Positions 1 to 8,740 of a DNA stretch of 64,000 nucleotides are shown here, one piece after another (position 1 is the stretch's first letter; each line of letters begins with the position of its first letter). This stretch comes from Leptospira dzoumogneensis (GTDB taxonomy: Bacteria > Spirochaetota > Leptospiria > Leptospirales > Leptospiraceae), in the NCBI RefSeq assembly GCF_004770895.1, contig NZ_RQHS01000015.1, positions 71,589 to 135,588 on the forward strand, read 5' to 3'. Under the pieces are notes generated by a model that saw only the letters and a list, made by a program, of their open reading frames with translations, made no database searches and was not told the DNA's origin. The translations under genes were made by a program, and so were the position numbers.

Positions 1-1301
1 CTAAAATGGCGGAATTTTTAGGGATGAGTGAGAAGGAACTCATCGGCAAAAGTTTATTCGATTTTATTACGGTCGATCAAATGAACTTGGTGAACAAAAG
101 ATTGGAAGAAAGAAGACAAGGGCAGGCGGAAGTACATGATTTCTTTTTCAAACGTCCCGACGGAGAATCCGTTTGGCTTTTGATGTCTACGAACCCGATC
201 TTCGATCCTCAAGGTAATTATGACGGCGCACTCGCCATGTGCACAGACATCACCTATTATAAAAAGACGGAAACTGCATTAAAAGAAAGTGAAAGACAAC
301 TTTCTACTTTGATCCGGAACCTTCCGGGTATCGCCTATCGTTGTGCATATGATCCTAACTGGACGATGGAGTTCATCAGCGAGGGTTGTTTCGAGCTTAC
401 CGGTTATTCTCCTTCGGACTTCGTTTCCAATCGTACGGTCGCCTTTGGGGAGATCATTCATCCGGATGATGCAGAAAGGGTTTTTAATGAAGTTACTACG
501 GCTGTTAGTAAAAATATTCCGTATCGACTTCTCTATAGGATCTATCAGAGAAGCGGAGAAATGCGCTGGGCATTCGAACAAGGCTCCGGGGTCAAAAGCG
601 AGAATGGAGAATTGATCGCTCTCGAAGGTTTTATCATGGATTTCACCCAAGTAAAACTTGCGGAAGAAATTATGGCGAATGCCCTCCATGAGAAGGATAT
701 CTTACTCAAAGAAGTTCATCATAGGGTCAAAAATTATCTACAGGTTTTATCCAGTTTACTTTCCATCCAATTGGAACAGGTGGAAGCAAGCAATCCTGTC
801 CAAGTTCTGACCGAATCCCAAAATAGAATATTGTCCATGGCCTATGTGCATGAATCTTTATATGGAAAGCATAAGATCAGCGACGAATTTTTCCCGGAGT
901 TCGTAAGCAGGCTTGTGGACAGTCTTCTCAAATCCTTCGGCCATAAAAAGGAAGAGATCCAAATTTTCCTAAATTGTGAATCTCTTCCGATCAAACAGAA
1001 TTCCGCAATCCCGATCGGTTTGATCCTGAATGAGTTGGTTACTAACGTTCTAAAACATGCATTCTCTTTTAAAAAACATTCCGAGGAGAAGATCATCAAG
1101 ATCTCCTTTTACAAGGACGGAAATTGGATCCATTTGGATGTTACGGATAACGGAAAGGGTAAATCTTCGGATCCTAAATCCGAGGACTCTATGGGTCTGG
1201 AACTTGTGGACCTTTTGACTAAGCAGCTAAAAGGTTCCGTGATGGATCTTTCTTCCGAGCAAGGGACTGTTACTAGGATAAGATTCCCAGCTTCTTATTA
1301 G
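1..1301 (+). CDS. PAS-domain sensor histidine kinase (HisKA_2/HWE type), 5' truncated
   Basis: The reading frame stays open to the window edge and the first visible residues fall inside a PAS fold (MAEFLGMSEKELIGKSLFDF), so the N-terminus lies outside. A second PAS/PAC unit spans roughly residues 95-215. It is followed by a HisKA_2 phosphoacceptor helix containing KEVHHRVKNYLQVLSSLLS, where the first or second His is the likely phosphorylation site, and an HATPase domain with the N-box NELVTNVLKHAF and VTDNGKG. This family usually signals to unlinked response regulators, and no receiver gene is adjacent here. The ligand of the PAS domains cannot be told. The protein is cytoplasmic as far as visible, although transmembrane segments may exist upstream. 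Confidence 0.88.
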   Translation, partial: KMAEFLGMSEKELIGKSLFDFITVDQMNLVNKRLEERRQGQAEVHDFFFKRPDGESVWLLMSTNPIFDPQGNYDGALAMCTDITYYKKTETALKESERQLSTLIRNLPGIAYRCAYDPNWTMEFISEGCFELTGYSPSDFVSNRTVAFGEIIHPDDAERVFNEVTTAVSKNIPYRLLYRIYQRSGEMRWAFEQGSGVKSENGELIALEGFIMDFTQVKLAEEIMANALHEKDILLKEVHHRVKNYLQVLSSLLSIQLEQVEASNPVQVLTESQNRILSMAYVHESLYGKHKISDEFFPEFVSRLVDSLLKSFGHKKEEIQIFLNCESLPIKQNSAIPIGLILNELVTNVLKHAFSFKKHSEEKIIKISFYKDGNWIHLDVTDNGKGKSSDPKSEDSMGLELVDLLTKQLKGSVMDLSSEQGTVTRIRFPASY

Positions 1302-1310
1302 AGATTTGGA

Positions 1311-1326
1311 TGTAGGAGTTCCTACA
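1311..1326. repeat. 16-bp near-palindrome TGTAGGAGTTCCTACA
   Basis: Copy of a dispersed intergenic motif that also occurs near 5579, 18154, 21260, 23894, 62610 and 63777. It lies in the 39-bp gap between two convergent genes. All but the central two bases are self-complementary. No T-tract follows, so it is not a classical terminator. Confidence 0.6.
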
Positions 1327-1340
1327 GTGGAATCTCCATT

Positions 1341-2168
1341 CTAAATCCCCTGAACCTTCACCTCTCTTAAACTTGCTTCCCCCACTACCTCAGGTTCTCG
1401 ATGAGTCACTTCTCTAAAAGTATCGAAGTAATTCTCATGATTGGTTCCCATAATCCTATCCCAAATATTAAAATACAAACTATAATTACAGTTAAAGTAT
1501 TTATGATGCATATTATGGTGAGTAGTAGAATTATGAAGTCTTAGTATTCTATTCTCTATGAACCCTTTCGGAAAAAGTTCGAAAGAAAGATGTCCCAATA
1601 CATTCAAAAAATTGCTGTAAAAGAAAAATACCACAAGAGCAGTCGTGTGCACTGGCAAGAACAGGATCACCAGCGGAACGATCCCTGCTTCTACAACTGC
1701 TTCGTAAGGATGAAAAGAAAATGCAGCCCAAGGAGAAGGATTCGTGGACTTATGATGGACCAAATGCATTCTTTTAAATAGAAGAGGATGGTGCATCAAT
1801 CGATGGGTCCAATAAAAATAAGTGTCGTGCAGGAATATTAAGGCAACAATGCTGAATAGAAGATAAGGAACTCCATAGTCTTCTACTTTATCATAGATAA
1901 AAGTCCAGCCGGCCTTCTTCATTAAAACTACTAAAATTCCGGAAGCAGCAAAGATCAAAAGAGTGATCGCCGAATATTTGAGTTCGTAAGAAATTTTATC
2001 TTTTTCAGGAAGTTTTTTCTGGATAATCTTGTGCTTGAGCTTATCTTTAAAGATCACCCAAATAAAAATATAAGCGATCCCTGCCATCAAGATATAGCGG
2101 AACCATAGTATCCCTAAGGTAAGAAAATAATAAGCAGTATAACCAATTTGATCAGTGATCTCGTTCAT
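1341..2168 (-). CDS. sterol desaturase / fatty acid hydroxylase superfamily membrane protein
   Basis: 275 residues with four or five hydrophobic segments and the histidine clusters of the di-iron membrane hydroxylase superfamily: HDTYFYWTHRLMHH, HLVHH and HHNMHH. In characterised members these ligands hold two irons that use O2 to hydroxylate or desaturate a lipid. The substrate here is unknown, and candidates include sterol-like lipids, carotenoids or acyl chains. The ATG has a GGAGAG ribosome site just upstream. The gene follows a membrane-anchored AraC regulator with a 70-bp gap holding an inverted repeat, so regulation by that protein is plausible but unproven. Confidence 0.82.
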   Translation of the reverse strand: MNEITDQIGYTAYYFLTLGILWFRYILMAGIAYIFIWVIFKDKLKHKIIQKKLPEKDKISYELKYSAITLLIFAASGILVVLMKKAGWTFIYDKVEDYGVPYLLFSIVALIFLHDTYFYWTHRLMHHPLLFKRMHLVHHKSTNPSPWAAFSFHPYEAVVEAGIVPLVILFLPVHTTALVVFFFYSNFLNVLGHLSFELFPKGFIENRILRLHNSTTHHNMHHKYFNCNYSLYFNIWDRIMGTNHENYFDTFREVTHREPEVVGEASLREVKVQGI

Positions 2169-2179
2169 CCCGTTCTCTC

Positions 2180-2200
2180 CGTGTATACACAGTTTACACG
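2180..2200. promoter_or_regulatory. inverted repeat upstream of the hydroxylase gene (candidate operator)
   Basis: Outer arms CGTGTA and TACACG enclose a second, perfect 10-bp palindrome GTGTATACAC that shares one arm. The element ends 12 bp before the ATG at 2168 and abuts the ribosome site, so a bound protein would block expression. Operator function is inference. Confidence 0.35.
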
Positions 2201-2238
2201 ATAGGATGAGGTTAAGCCTATCTGAATTTTAAAAATCT

Positions 2239-3342
2239 CTAGCTGATTTCGAAATCGGCGGTACTTTTTAGGGATTCGTCCCTGCCACGATTGCGGCGGA
2301 ATTCTGTAGGAGTGACCCCGGTAAGTTCTTTAAATGCACGGTTGAAAGGTCCTAAGGATTGATAGCCCAAATCCATAGCGACCCTAATAATAGGGATCTC
2401 GTCTTTTCCGGAGTCCAAAAGAATTTCACAGGCTTCTTGGATCCTGTAACGATTTAAGAAGTCCGGAAAATTCCTAAAACCCATTGCCTGATTGATCAAC
2501 CTTCTGAGTTTATATTCCTGTACTTCTAGATCTTCTGCAAGCTGCCCGATCGTCAGACCTTCTTTTCTATAAAGTTTAGTTTCTTCGAATGCGGAGACTA
2601 ATTTTTTCTTCAATGCCGGATCGGCATAAACTGCTTTTTCTTCTTTGTCCTCTGATTCTTCCGGTCTTGGATCCACGAGACCTTCTTTCAATTCGAAAAC
2701 CAAATACATGAATGCGAGTATAAGTCCCCAAGCAAGGACCACATTCGCTAAATCTAAAATTTCAGATAAGACCTTACCTCTTAAGATCAGGTGAGAGAAC
2801 ATATTAAAAGTGATCACACTTCCGGTCATCAGAATATGGATCTCACGTAACCTTCTTCTTGTTTCGATCAAATCGTCCTTTCGTCCCGAATAGATCCGTA
2901 TGATTGCCGCCACAACGAAGCCCAAGGATAGAAGAGTAGGAATAATGATATGAGCAAGGACAGTTTCCGAAACTATGGGTCCTCTCATATTGATCAGTTC
3001 CAGCACGGGATAGACTGACCAAGCAGAGACTCCAACCTTACCGATCAGTAAAAGCCAATACCAAAATTTGATCTCAAAATGATCTTCGAAGATTGCGAGG
3101 CTTATCATCCAAAAGAAAAAAGGTAAACTGATAAGACCGGCAAATAAAAATACGCGGATAGAATAAGGGATCTTTAAATCTGGATCCAAGGAAAGAATGA
3201 TATAACATACGATCCCGAAAGAAAACCCTCCTGCGATCCGTATCCTAAAATCGTAAATATACCTCCATCCTAAGAGTCCGATGATGAAGATTAAATTCGA
3301 AAGACAGAATAAATGTAATATGTCCGTGATCTGTGAGATCAA
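2239..3342 (-). CDS. AraC-family transcriptional regulator with N-terminal membrane domain
   Basis: About 367 residues. The first 210 residues form six or seven hydrophobic segments, and the C-terminal 100 form a double helix-turn-helix of AraC type (LTIGQLAEDLEVQEYKLRRL, then VAMDLGYQSLGPFNRAFKEL and GVTPTEFRRNR). The layout suggests a membrane sensor joined to a DNA-binding output, a type common in leptospires. I place the start at a TTG (3342) that overlaps the stop of the upstream SDR gene as TTGA and has GGAAG seven bases before it. An upstream TTG at 3375 would force a 37-bp overlap and has poorer spacing. It probably controls the hydroxylase gene downstream (inference). Confidence 0.8.
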   Translation of the reverse strand: MISQITDILHLFCLSNLIFIIGLLGWRYIYDFRIRIAGGFSFGIVCYIILSLDPDLKIPYSIRVFLFAGLISLPFFFWMISLAIFEDHFEIKFWYWLLLIGKVGVSAWSVYPVLELINMRGPIVSETVLAHIIIPTLLSLGFVVAAIIRIYSGRKDDLIETRRRLREIHILMTGSVITFNMFSHLILRGKVLSEILDLANVVLAWGLILAFMYLVFELKEGLVDPRPEESEDKEEKAVYADPALKKKLVSAFEETKLYRKEGLTIGQLAEDLEVQEYKLRRLINQAMGFRNFPDFLNRYRIQEACEILLDSGKDEIPIIRVAMDLGYQSLGPFNRAFKELTGVTPTEFRRNRGRDESLKSTADFEIS

Positions 3343-4103
3343 ATGAGTTCTTCCAGTTTTTCCAATTCTCCCCAAAAGTCCTTTGTTTGTAAACCAGGAA
3401 GAAATTTCCGGATCAAGCTGCTATCTATAAAACTGTCCTCTCTATCCATCTTTTCTTCCGGAACAGCCTGGATCTTGCCATGATCTTCTAAAAATCTAAA
3501 GATCTCTAACCATGTATGCCATTGCCCATCTGATAAAATTAACTCGGAAGGCAGATCGTTTCCGGGGTAAGATAGAAGTAAACGTACCGCTTCCGAAATA
3601 TCATCCGCATGGATCAGATTCAATTGTCGTTTTGTCTTTTTAACAGAACCCTTTCTTGCCCAGTTGGCTGGATTTCTACCGGGTCCATAGATCCCGGAAA
3701 GGCGGAGGATCTTACCACCCTTCTCCAAAAATTGTAACTCCGTTTCGTAACGATCATGTTCCGGATCTAGAGAAGTTTTTTCGGTGATATCGGATGTGAT
3801 CCTTTGATAGATGCTAGTAGATCCAAACATCCAGACCGTTTTGGAAATAGAGAATATAGTATCAAAAACCTGTTCTCTATTTTCCAATTTTTGAGCGGGG
3901 AAGGTGATAAGGCTCGAGTCAAATACTTGACCTTCATTTTCTTTGCGAAATTTTTCCAAGGCTTTCATATCGGACAGATCCAGAAGAATAGAACCTTCGA
4001 CCTGCGTAACACGAGAAATCCCTATAACAGTATTCTCTTTTTTTAATGTACTTAGAATACGCAGGCCGGTATAACCCAGCCCAAAAACCGCAAACTTAGG
4101 CAT
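3339..4103 (-). CDS. NAD(P)-binding atypical SDR protein, YeeZ-like
   Basis: 254 residues starting with a Rossmann motif (FGLGYTGLRIL, GxGxxG). Extended-SDR hallmarks follow: LRLSGIYGPGRNP in the middle and LNLIHADDIS near residue 165. The usual YxxxK catalytic pair is not evident: the position reads YETEL with no Lys. This matches YeeZ-like members, which bind a nucleotide but have no assigned reaction. The gene starts on the last base of the purB stop region and ends in a TTGA overlap with the AraC gene, so it is translationally coupled to both. Confidence 0.75.
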   Translation of the reverse strand: MPKFAVFGLGYTGLRILSTLKKENTVIGISRVTQVEGSILLDLSDMKALEKFRKENEGQVFDSSLITFPAQKLENREQVFDTIFSISKTVWMFGSTSIYQRITSDITEKTSLDPEHDRYETELQFLEKGGKILRLSGIYGPGRNPANWARKGSVKKTKRQLNLIHADDISEAVRLLLSYPGNDLPSELILSDGQWHTWLEIFRFLEDHGKIQAVPEEKMDREDSFIDSSLIRKFLPGLQTKDFWGELEKLEELI

Positions 4104-5404
4104 TACTCCAGACCGAGTCTCTTATAGATCAAACCTACCTTATCTAAGTAAGGAGAAATTTGGAAGATAGAATCCAGATCTCCAGGTTTCAAAACCTTTT
4201 GCACCTTAGGATCTTCCGCAAGTCTAGTCTTCAGGTTCTGAGAAACATCCGCCCAAACTGCCATCGCATGGCCTTGCACGATCGTATACGCGTCTTCTCT
4301 GGTGATCCCGCCTTTTTCGATCAAATGAAGAAGAACTTTTTGAGAAAAGATCAGACCTCTTGTGGTTCCCAAAGTTCTTTCGATCGCATCAGGATACACA
4401 TGCAGATTTTTTACCACGAATAACATTTTATCCAGAATATATTCAAGAGCGATCGTAGAATCCGGAACAACTATCCTTTCTGCGGAAGAATGAGAAATAT
4501 CTCTTTCATGCCATAAGGCAACGTTTTGCAAAGCGGTAGAAACATTAGAACGGATCACTCTGGAAATTCCGGAGATCCTTTCACAAATCACTGGATTTCT
4601 TTTATGAGGCATTGCAGAAGATCCTTTCTGCCCCGGAGAAAAAGGTTCCTCCACTTCTCTGCCTTCCGTTTTTTGAAGAAGACGAACTTCAGTTGCAAAA
4701 CGATCCAAACTCGCAGCAGTCACACCTAACGCGGACATATAAGCAGCATGTCTATCTCTGGAAACCACTTGTGTTGCGATCGGGTCCGGCTTGAGTCCTA
4801 ACTTCTCACAAACATATTCTTCTATGTCGGGTTCTATATTGGAATAAGTTCCGACCGCGCCTGATAATTTTCCTACGGCAACTTCTTCTTTTGCCAGGGC
4901 CATACGCACCCTGTTTCTTTTCATTTCTTCGTAGAATAATGCGAATTTCAAACCTAAAGTCATCGGTTCTGCATGAATACCATGAGATCTGCCTATACAA
5001 GGAAGGTCTCTGTATTGGATCGCCTTCTCTTTTATCGCTTCGATCAACTGATCCGTTTTTTTCAGGATCAGATCCATTGCTTGGACCATCTGAACACAAA
5101 GTGCAGTGTCCCCGATATCGGAAGAAGTGAGGCCGTAATGCACATGGCGGCCTGCAGGTCCGATATAAGAATTCATATTAGTTAAGAATGCGATAACGTC
5201 ATGGTGAACCTTGGCCTCTATCTCCAAAATTTCATCCACATTGAATCTTGCTTTGGAACGGATCTCTTCGAAGTCTTCCTTAGGAACCTCTCCCTTTTTC
5301 ATCCGGGCTTCGGTTGCCAATATTTCTATCTCTTTCCAAATATCGAATTTGTTCTCCAATTCCCAAATTTTAGAAATTTCCGGATTCGAATACCGATCAA
5401 TCAT
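4103..5404 (-). CDS. purB: adenylosuccinate lyase
   Basis: 433 residues, the usual length. It carries the fumarase/aspartase superfamily signature GSSAMPHKRNP near residue 265, with the flexible loop holding the catalytic Ser, and the substrate motif GLTSSDIGDTALC near residue 90. The enzyme splits succinyl-AMP and SAICAR in purine synthesis, releasing fumarate, and acts as a cytoplasmic tetramer. The ATG is preceded by GAGGAAACTGGA. It heads a three-gene unit with the SDR protein and AraC regulator that has no obvious functional link to purines. Confidence 0.96.
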   Translation of the reverse strand: MIDRYSNPEISKIWELENKFDIWKEIEILATEARMKKGEVPKEDFEEIRSKARFNVDEILEIEAKVHHDVIAFLTNMNSYIGPAGRHVHYGLTSSDIGDTALCVQMVQAMDLILKKTDQLIEAIKEKAIQYRDLPCIGRSHGIHAEPMTLGLKFALFYEEMKRNRVRMALAKEEVAVGKLSGAVGTYSNIEPDIEEYVCEKLGLKPDPIATQVVSRDRHAAYMSALGVTAASLDRFATEVRLLQKTEGREVEEPFSPGQKGSSAMPHKRNPVICERISGISRVIRSNVSTALQNVALWHERDISHSSAERIVVPDSTIALEYILDKMLFVVKNLHVYPDAIERTLGTTRGLIFSQKVLLHLIEKGGITREDAYTIVQGHAMAVWADVSQNLKTRLAEDPKVQKVLKPGDLDSIFQISPYLDKVGLIYKRLGLE

Positions 5405-5484
5405 TCCAGTTTCCTCGGGGAAATACCCCCATTGATAGGATTTTTATCCCAGGTTGTCCCGTAAACGGCTTTTCCCCTAAAGTT

Positions 5485-5697
5485 TTCGCACGGAGTCCAC
5501 AGAGGACACGGAGAAGAAACTGAGACGCTAAGTTATTTTCCACGCAGAGCCGCTGTGACGCGGAGAGAAAAAAACGAAGGAAGGAGTTCCTGCAAACAAT
5601 TCCGCAATTTCCTAGGTCTACCCACCCTGAAAAATCCTCCGCGGCTTTGCGTCTCTGCGTGCAATTAACTCTGTGTTCTCCGTGATCTCTGTGCGAA
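5485..5697. repeat. intergenic palindromic repeat, copy A
   Basis: Fills the whole gap between purB and the kinase-like gene. Outer arms TTCGCACGGAG and CTCTGTGCGAA, and inner arms CACGCAGAG and CTCTGCGTG, face each other around an apex near 5580 that includes AAGGAGTTCCTGCA. The transcript could fold into a long imperfect cruciform-like stem. Copies of the same modules occur at seven other sites in the window. Confidence 0.7.
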
Positions 5698-5702
5698 CCT
5701 AC

Positions 5703-6770
5703 TTACCCTAGTTCAAAAGAACTCACGAACTCTTTGATCAGATTAATATGATCCACTTCAGGAGAAGGGTTTTCCTTACTAGGCTCGTATAGATGTTCAT
5801 CAAAAACATGGTAATCGAAAATTTTAAGTTCAAAGTCGGGGATGGTGATGATGATATTTTCGGAATGAATGTCGAAGATCAATTTTTCTTCGGACGCGAG
5901 ATAGCGGGTCACTTCTATCACTCTATGAAAGTCCAAAGCGATCTTTTTGAGTTTAGATTTATTGATGATCCCGAATCTGTGAGTATCGAAGTTCAATTTC
6001 CATTTGGGAAAAAGTGCATCCTGGATCGGGTTTTGTCTCACCTTCTCATTCAATCGAATGAATTCTTTTAAGTGTTTTCCTGGTAATAAATTTTGGTTAT
6101 CACAAGGAGTCAGTGTGACCACAGGAATACCGAATGGACTCCTCCTAAAACGTAAGCCCATAAAAAATCGAGTGGGAAGTACAAGATCGGGAATCAGACT
6201 TTTTAGTTTCCAATAATGAAGTCTTTCCAATCCTAAACGAGCAAACTTAAAACGGATCTCGTCTCTTTTGGACTCTCCCCATACGGATTTTTGCAAATGA
6301 TGCATGAGTCCGATCTCTTCCGGTTTTAAATAACGTTCCAGATTATTCTGCACTTCTTTATATAAAGAACCAAAAATAGGATCCGAAGGAAGTTTGGATT
6401 TTCCTATCTTGACCACTTGGTTCCAAGGAAGTGTGTATACGAATTTATAAGAACCTCTTCCTATATAATTATCCGAGGCGAGAGGCATAAAATTATCTAA
6501 AAATTCCCTCCCATATCTATGCGTTATCCGAAACACATGAGATACTGGAAAAAGTTTTTCGTAAAATTTTCGCGCAAAACCTGACTGCCTGAGGCGGAAG
6601 TCGATGGGCAGATCCTCTTTTGGGATCTGAGAATCCGCCCTGTCCGGATCAAAAAATAATTCTTTATCTAGACCCTTTTCCAGGATCTCTATAAAGCTGG
6701 GGATCCCGGGAGAGTTCCAAAAATTTCGGATCGCTTCTCCGAATTCGCTGAATCTTCCCTTTTTTGCCAT
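5703..6770 (-). CDS. protein-kinase-fold protein (degenerate motifs), unknown substrate
   Basis: 355 residues that keep a recognisable order of kinase motifs. There is a glycine loop YIGRGSYKFVY at 102-112 and an invariant-type Lys in VVKIG at 121. A catalytic loop IFDIHSEN has Asp300 and Asn305 aligned to HRDxKxxN, and KIFDYH has Asp319 at the DFG position. The Gly of DFG is replaced by His and the HRD His/Arg are absent. The fold assignment is my reading of these motifs; activity could be kinase, aminoglycoside-phosphotransferase-like or none. It starts 14 bp after the peptide-binding lipoprotein gene, in an apparent two-gene operon. Confidence 0.55.
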   Translation of the reverse strand: MAKKGRFSEFGEAIRNFWNSPGIPSFIEILEKGLDKELFFDPDRADSQIPKEDLPIDFRLRQSGFARKFYEKLFPVSHVFRITHRYGREFLDNFMPLASDNYIGRGSYKFVYTLPWNQVVKIGKSKLPSDPIFGSLYKEVQNNLERYLKPEEIGLMHHLQKSVWGESKRDEIRFKFARLGLERLHYWKLKSLIPDLVLPTRFFMGLRFRRSPFGIPVVTLTPCDNQNLLPGKHLKEFIRLNEKVRQNPIQDALFPKWKLNFDTHRFGIINKSKLKKIALDFHRVIEVTRYLASEEKLIFDIHSENIIITIPDFELKIFDYHVFDEHLYEPSKENPSPEVDHINLIKEFVSSFELG

Positions 6771-6784
6771 CAGAATCCCAAACC

Positions 6785-8623
6785 TTATTTGGAATGGTAG
6801 TACAAGTCTCTTTTATAAGGAGGAAGAGCCGTTTTATTCTTCTTAGAATTTTCTAGAGCCTTGTCCTTTTCTTCGTCTATCCACCATAAAGACTTGGCTG
6901 CACCTTCACCGGAATATCTGGCGAGAGGATTTTCAGGAGTTCCGAATCGATTCCAATAAAGAACTCTTGTGGATTTAATTCCCCAAAGAAGAACGTAAGG
7001 CACCTCTTTAGTTAAGATCTTATCTATCTTCTTTAAGATTTCCGTTCTTTTTTTAATATCGAATTCCGTTTTTTGCTGCTCTATGAGTTTGTCCACTTCT
7101 GGGTTTTTGAAACCGTTATAATTATTCTGTCCGTTCTCATTCGCGTATTTAGAATCCCAATGATGTTCAGGGTCCGGGAAAGAACTTCCAGCTCCCCAAG
7201 CAGCCCAGGTAACATCGAAATCATACTTGTCCATTCTTTCGGACCAGTTCGCAAGATCAGTGCTTTCAATAGTAACTTGGATGCCCAATTCTTTCACTCT
7301 TTCCATAAATAGAGTAAAATATTTTTCTACACTTCTATCTCTTTCTAAAATATGGATCACAAATTGTTGACCGTCTTTTTCCAAGAAACCTTTTGCATTC
7401 GGCTTCCATCCCGCTTCTGCAAAAAGTTTTTTAGCAGCCTCCGGATCATAATCTATCGCAGGATTCGGTAATTGGCCTTCTTCCCAAACGGAGCCGTAAT
7501 AAGAATCGGTGAGCTGGTATTCTCCGAATGCAAGTTTATCCACCATAAGTTTTCTGTTCACTAAATGAGCGATCGCCTTTCTGATACGAACATCGTCGAA
7601 AGGTTTTCTTCTCATATTGAATGCCCAGCCTTGGAAGCCCGACTTTTTATCATTATAGATCTTTTGTTTTACGATATAATTTTTATCGAAAGGTTCCCCT
7701 GTGGTTTCCTGGACCCAGGTAGCCGCCTTATATACGGGATATAGATCTATATCACCTTTTTTGAATGCTTGGAAAGCGACTGCATCGTCGTTAAATACCT
7801 TAAAGATCAGAGTATCGAAGTTATCCGTTCCTTTATAAAAAGGATAAGCCCTCATCCAATAATCGTTCCTACGTTTCATTTTTACGTAGATCCCTTTTTT
7901 AGCGGACTGCAATTCATAAGGCCCTGAGATCACAGGAAACTCGAAATTCTCCTTATTAAAATCCTTTCCGTTATAATAGTGTTCCGGAAGAATAAAAAAA
8001 TCATAAGCGATAAATTCAAAGTTCTTCCAGTGGATCTCTTTTTGAGTGAATTCAACTTCGAATTCATTCACCAATTTAGGAGCTTCAAAACGAGAAAGAT
8101 CGATCCGATGAAGTGCGGTATTATTCTTTTTGTTCATGATAATTTCATAAGTAAATAATACGTCTTTAGCAGTGATAGGTTTGCCATCACTCCATCTTGC
8201 GTTTTTGTCCAGATTGAATGTAAAAGTTTTTTTATCGGAAGAGATCTTCCAAGAAGAAGCAAGTTTAGGAAGAGGTTCCATCGTAATCGGATGTCTTTCC
8301 AAAAGTGGTTCGAACATCTGCCCAAAGATCTCTGCAGTGGTGGAGAAATTTTCCAAATACCAGTTCAGAGATTTAGGATACTGATGGCTATAGATCCTGA
8401 ATATCCCTCCCCTTTTTGCATTAGGAGAAACAGAAGGATTCGGTTTTCTCAATGCTTCCGGTATACTATTCGGATCGCCCTCCCAAGGAATATCTTCGGT
8501 CGCTACTGAAATTTGGACTTCTTCCTTATCTTTACAGCCGTTGAATGAGAAAGTAATTACGGATAATAAAAGTGTAAAATAGCAAATGTTTAGGAATTTG
8601 GAATTTTTTAGAGCAAGGTTCAA
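6785..8623 (-). CDS. extracellular oligopeptide-binding lipoprotein (SBP_bac_5, ABC transporter)
   Basis: About 612 residues. A short basic N-terminus and hydrophobic stretch lead to FSFNGC, a leptospiral-type lipobox with Cys30 from the start used here. The body matches family 5 solute-binding proteins (MEPLPKLASSWKISSDKKTF, then KPFDDVRIRKAIAHLVNR), which bring peptides or similar solutes to an ABC permease. No permease or ATPase gene is adjacent, so partners are elsewhere. I chose a TTG start at 8623 because AAGAGG lies six bases before it. A TTG at 8683 lacks a ribosome site and would add a non-signal-like 20 residues. Confidence 0.85.
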   Translation of the reverse strand: MNLALKNSKFLNICYFTLLLSVITFSFNGCKDKEEVQISVATEDIPWEGDPNSIPEALRKPNPSVSPNAKRGGIFRIYSHQYPKSLNWYLENFSTTAEIFGQMFEPLLERHPITMEPLPKLASSWKISSDKKTFTFNLDKNARWSDGKPITAKDVLFTYEIIMNKKNNTALHRIDLSRFEAPKLVNEFEVEFTQKEIHWKNFEFIAYDFFILPEHYYNGKDFNKENFEFPVISGPYELQSAKKGIYVKMKRRNDYWMRAYPFYKGTDNFDTLIFKVFNDDAVAFQAFKKGDIDLYPVYKAATWVQETTGEPFDKNYIVKQKIYNDKKSGFQGWAFNMRRKPFDDVRIRKAIAHLVNRKLMVDKLAFGEYQLTDSYYGSVWEEGQLPNPAIDYDPEAAKKLFAEAGWKPNAKGFLEKDGQQFVIHILERDRSVEKYFTLFMERVKELGIQVTIESTDLANWSERMDKYDFDVTWAAWGAGSSFPDPEHHWDSKYANENGQNNYNGFKNPEVDKLIEQQKTEFDIKKRTEILKKIDKILTKEVPYVLLWGIKSTRVLYWNRFGTPENPLARYSGEGAAKSLWWIDEEKDKALENSKKNKTALPPYKRDLYYHSK

Positions 8624-8740
8624 AGCACACCTCTTAGGAATGTTCGTGTTCGAAAGCTTCCGGGAAAACCCGATTTCAGGCAAACTTAAATGTAAAATTT
8701 TCGATGAAAAGATAGAAGGACCAAACCTCGCGGAGAATCC

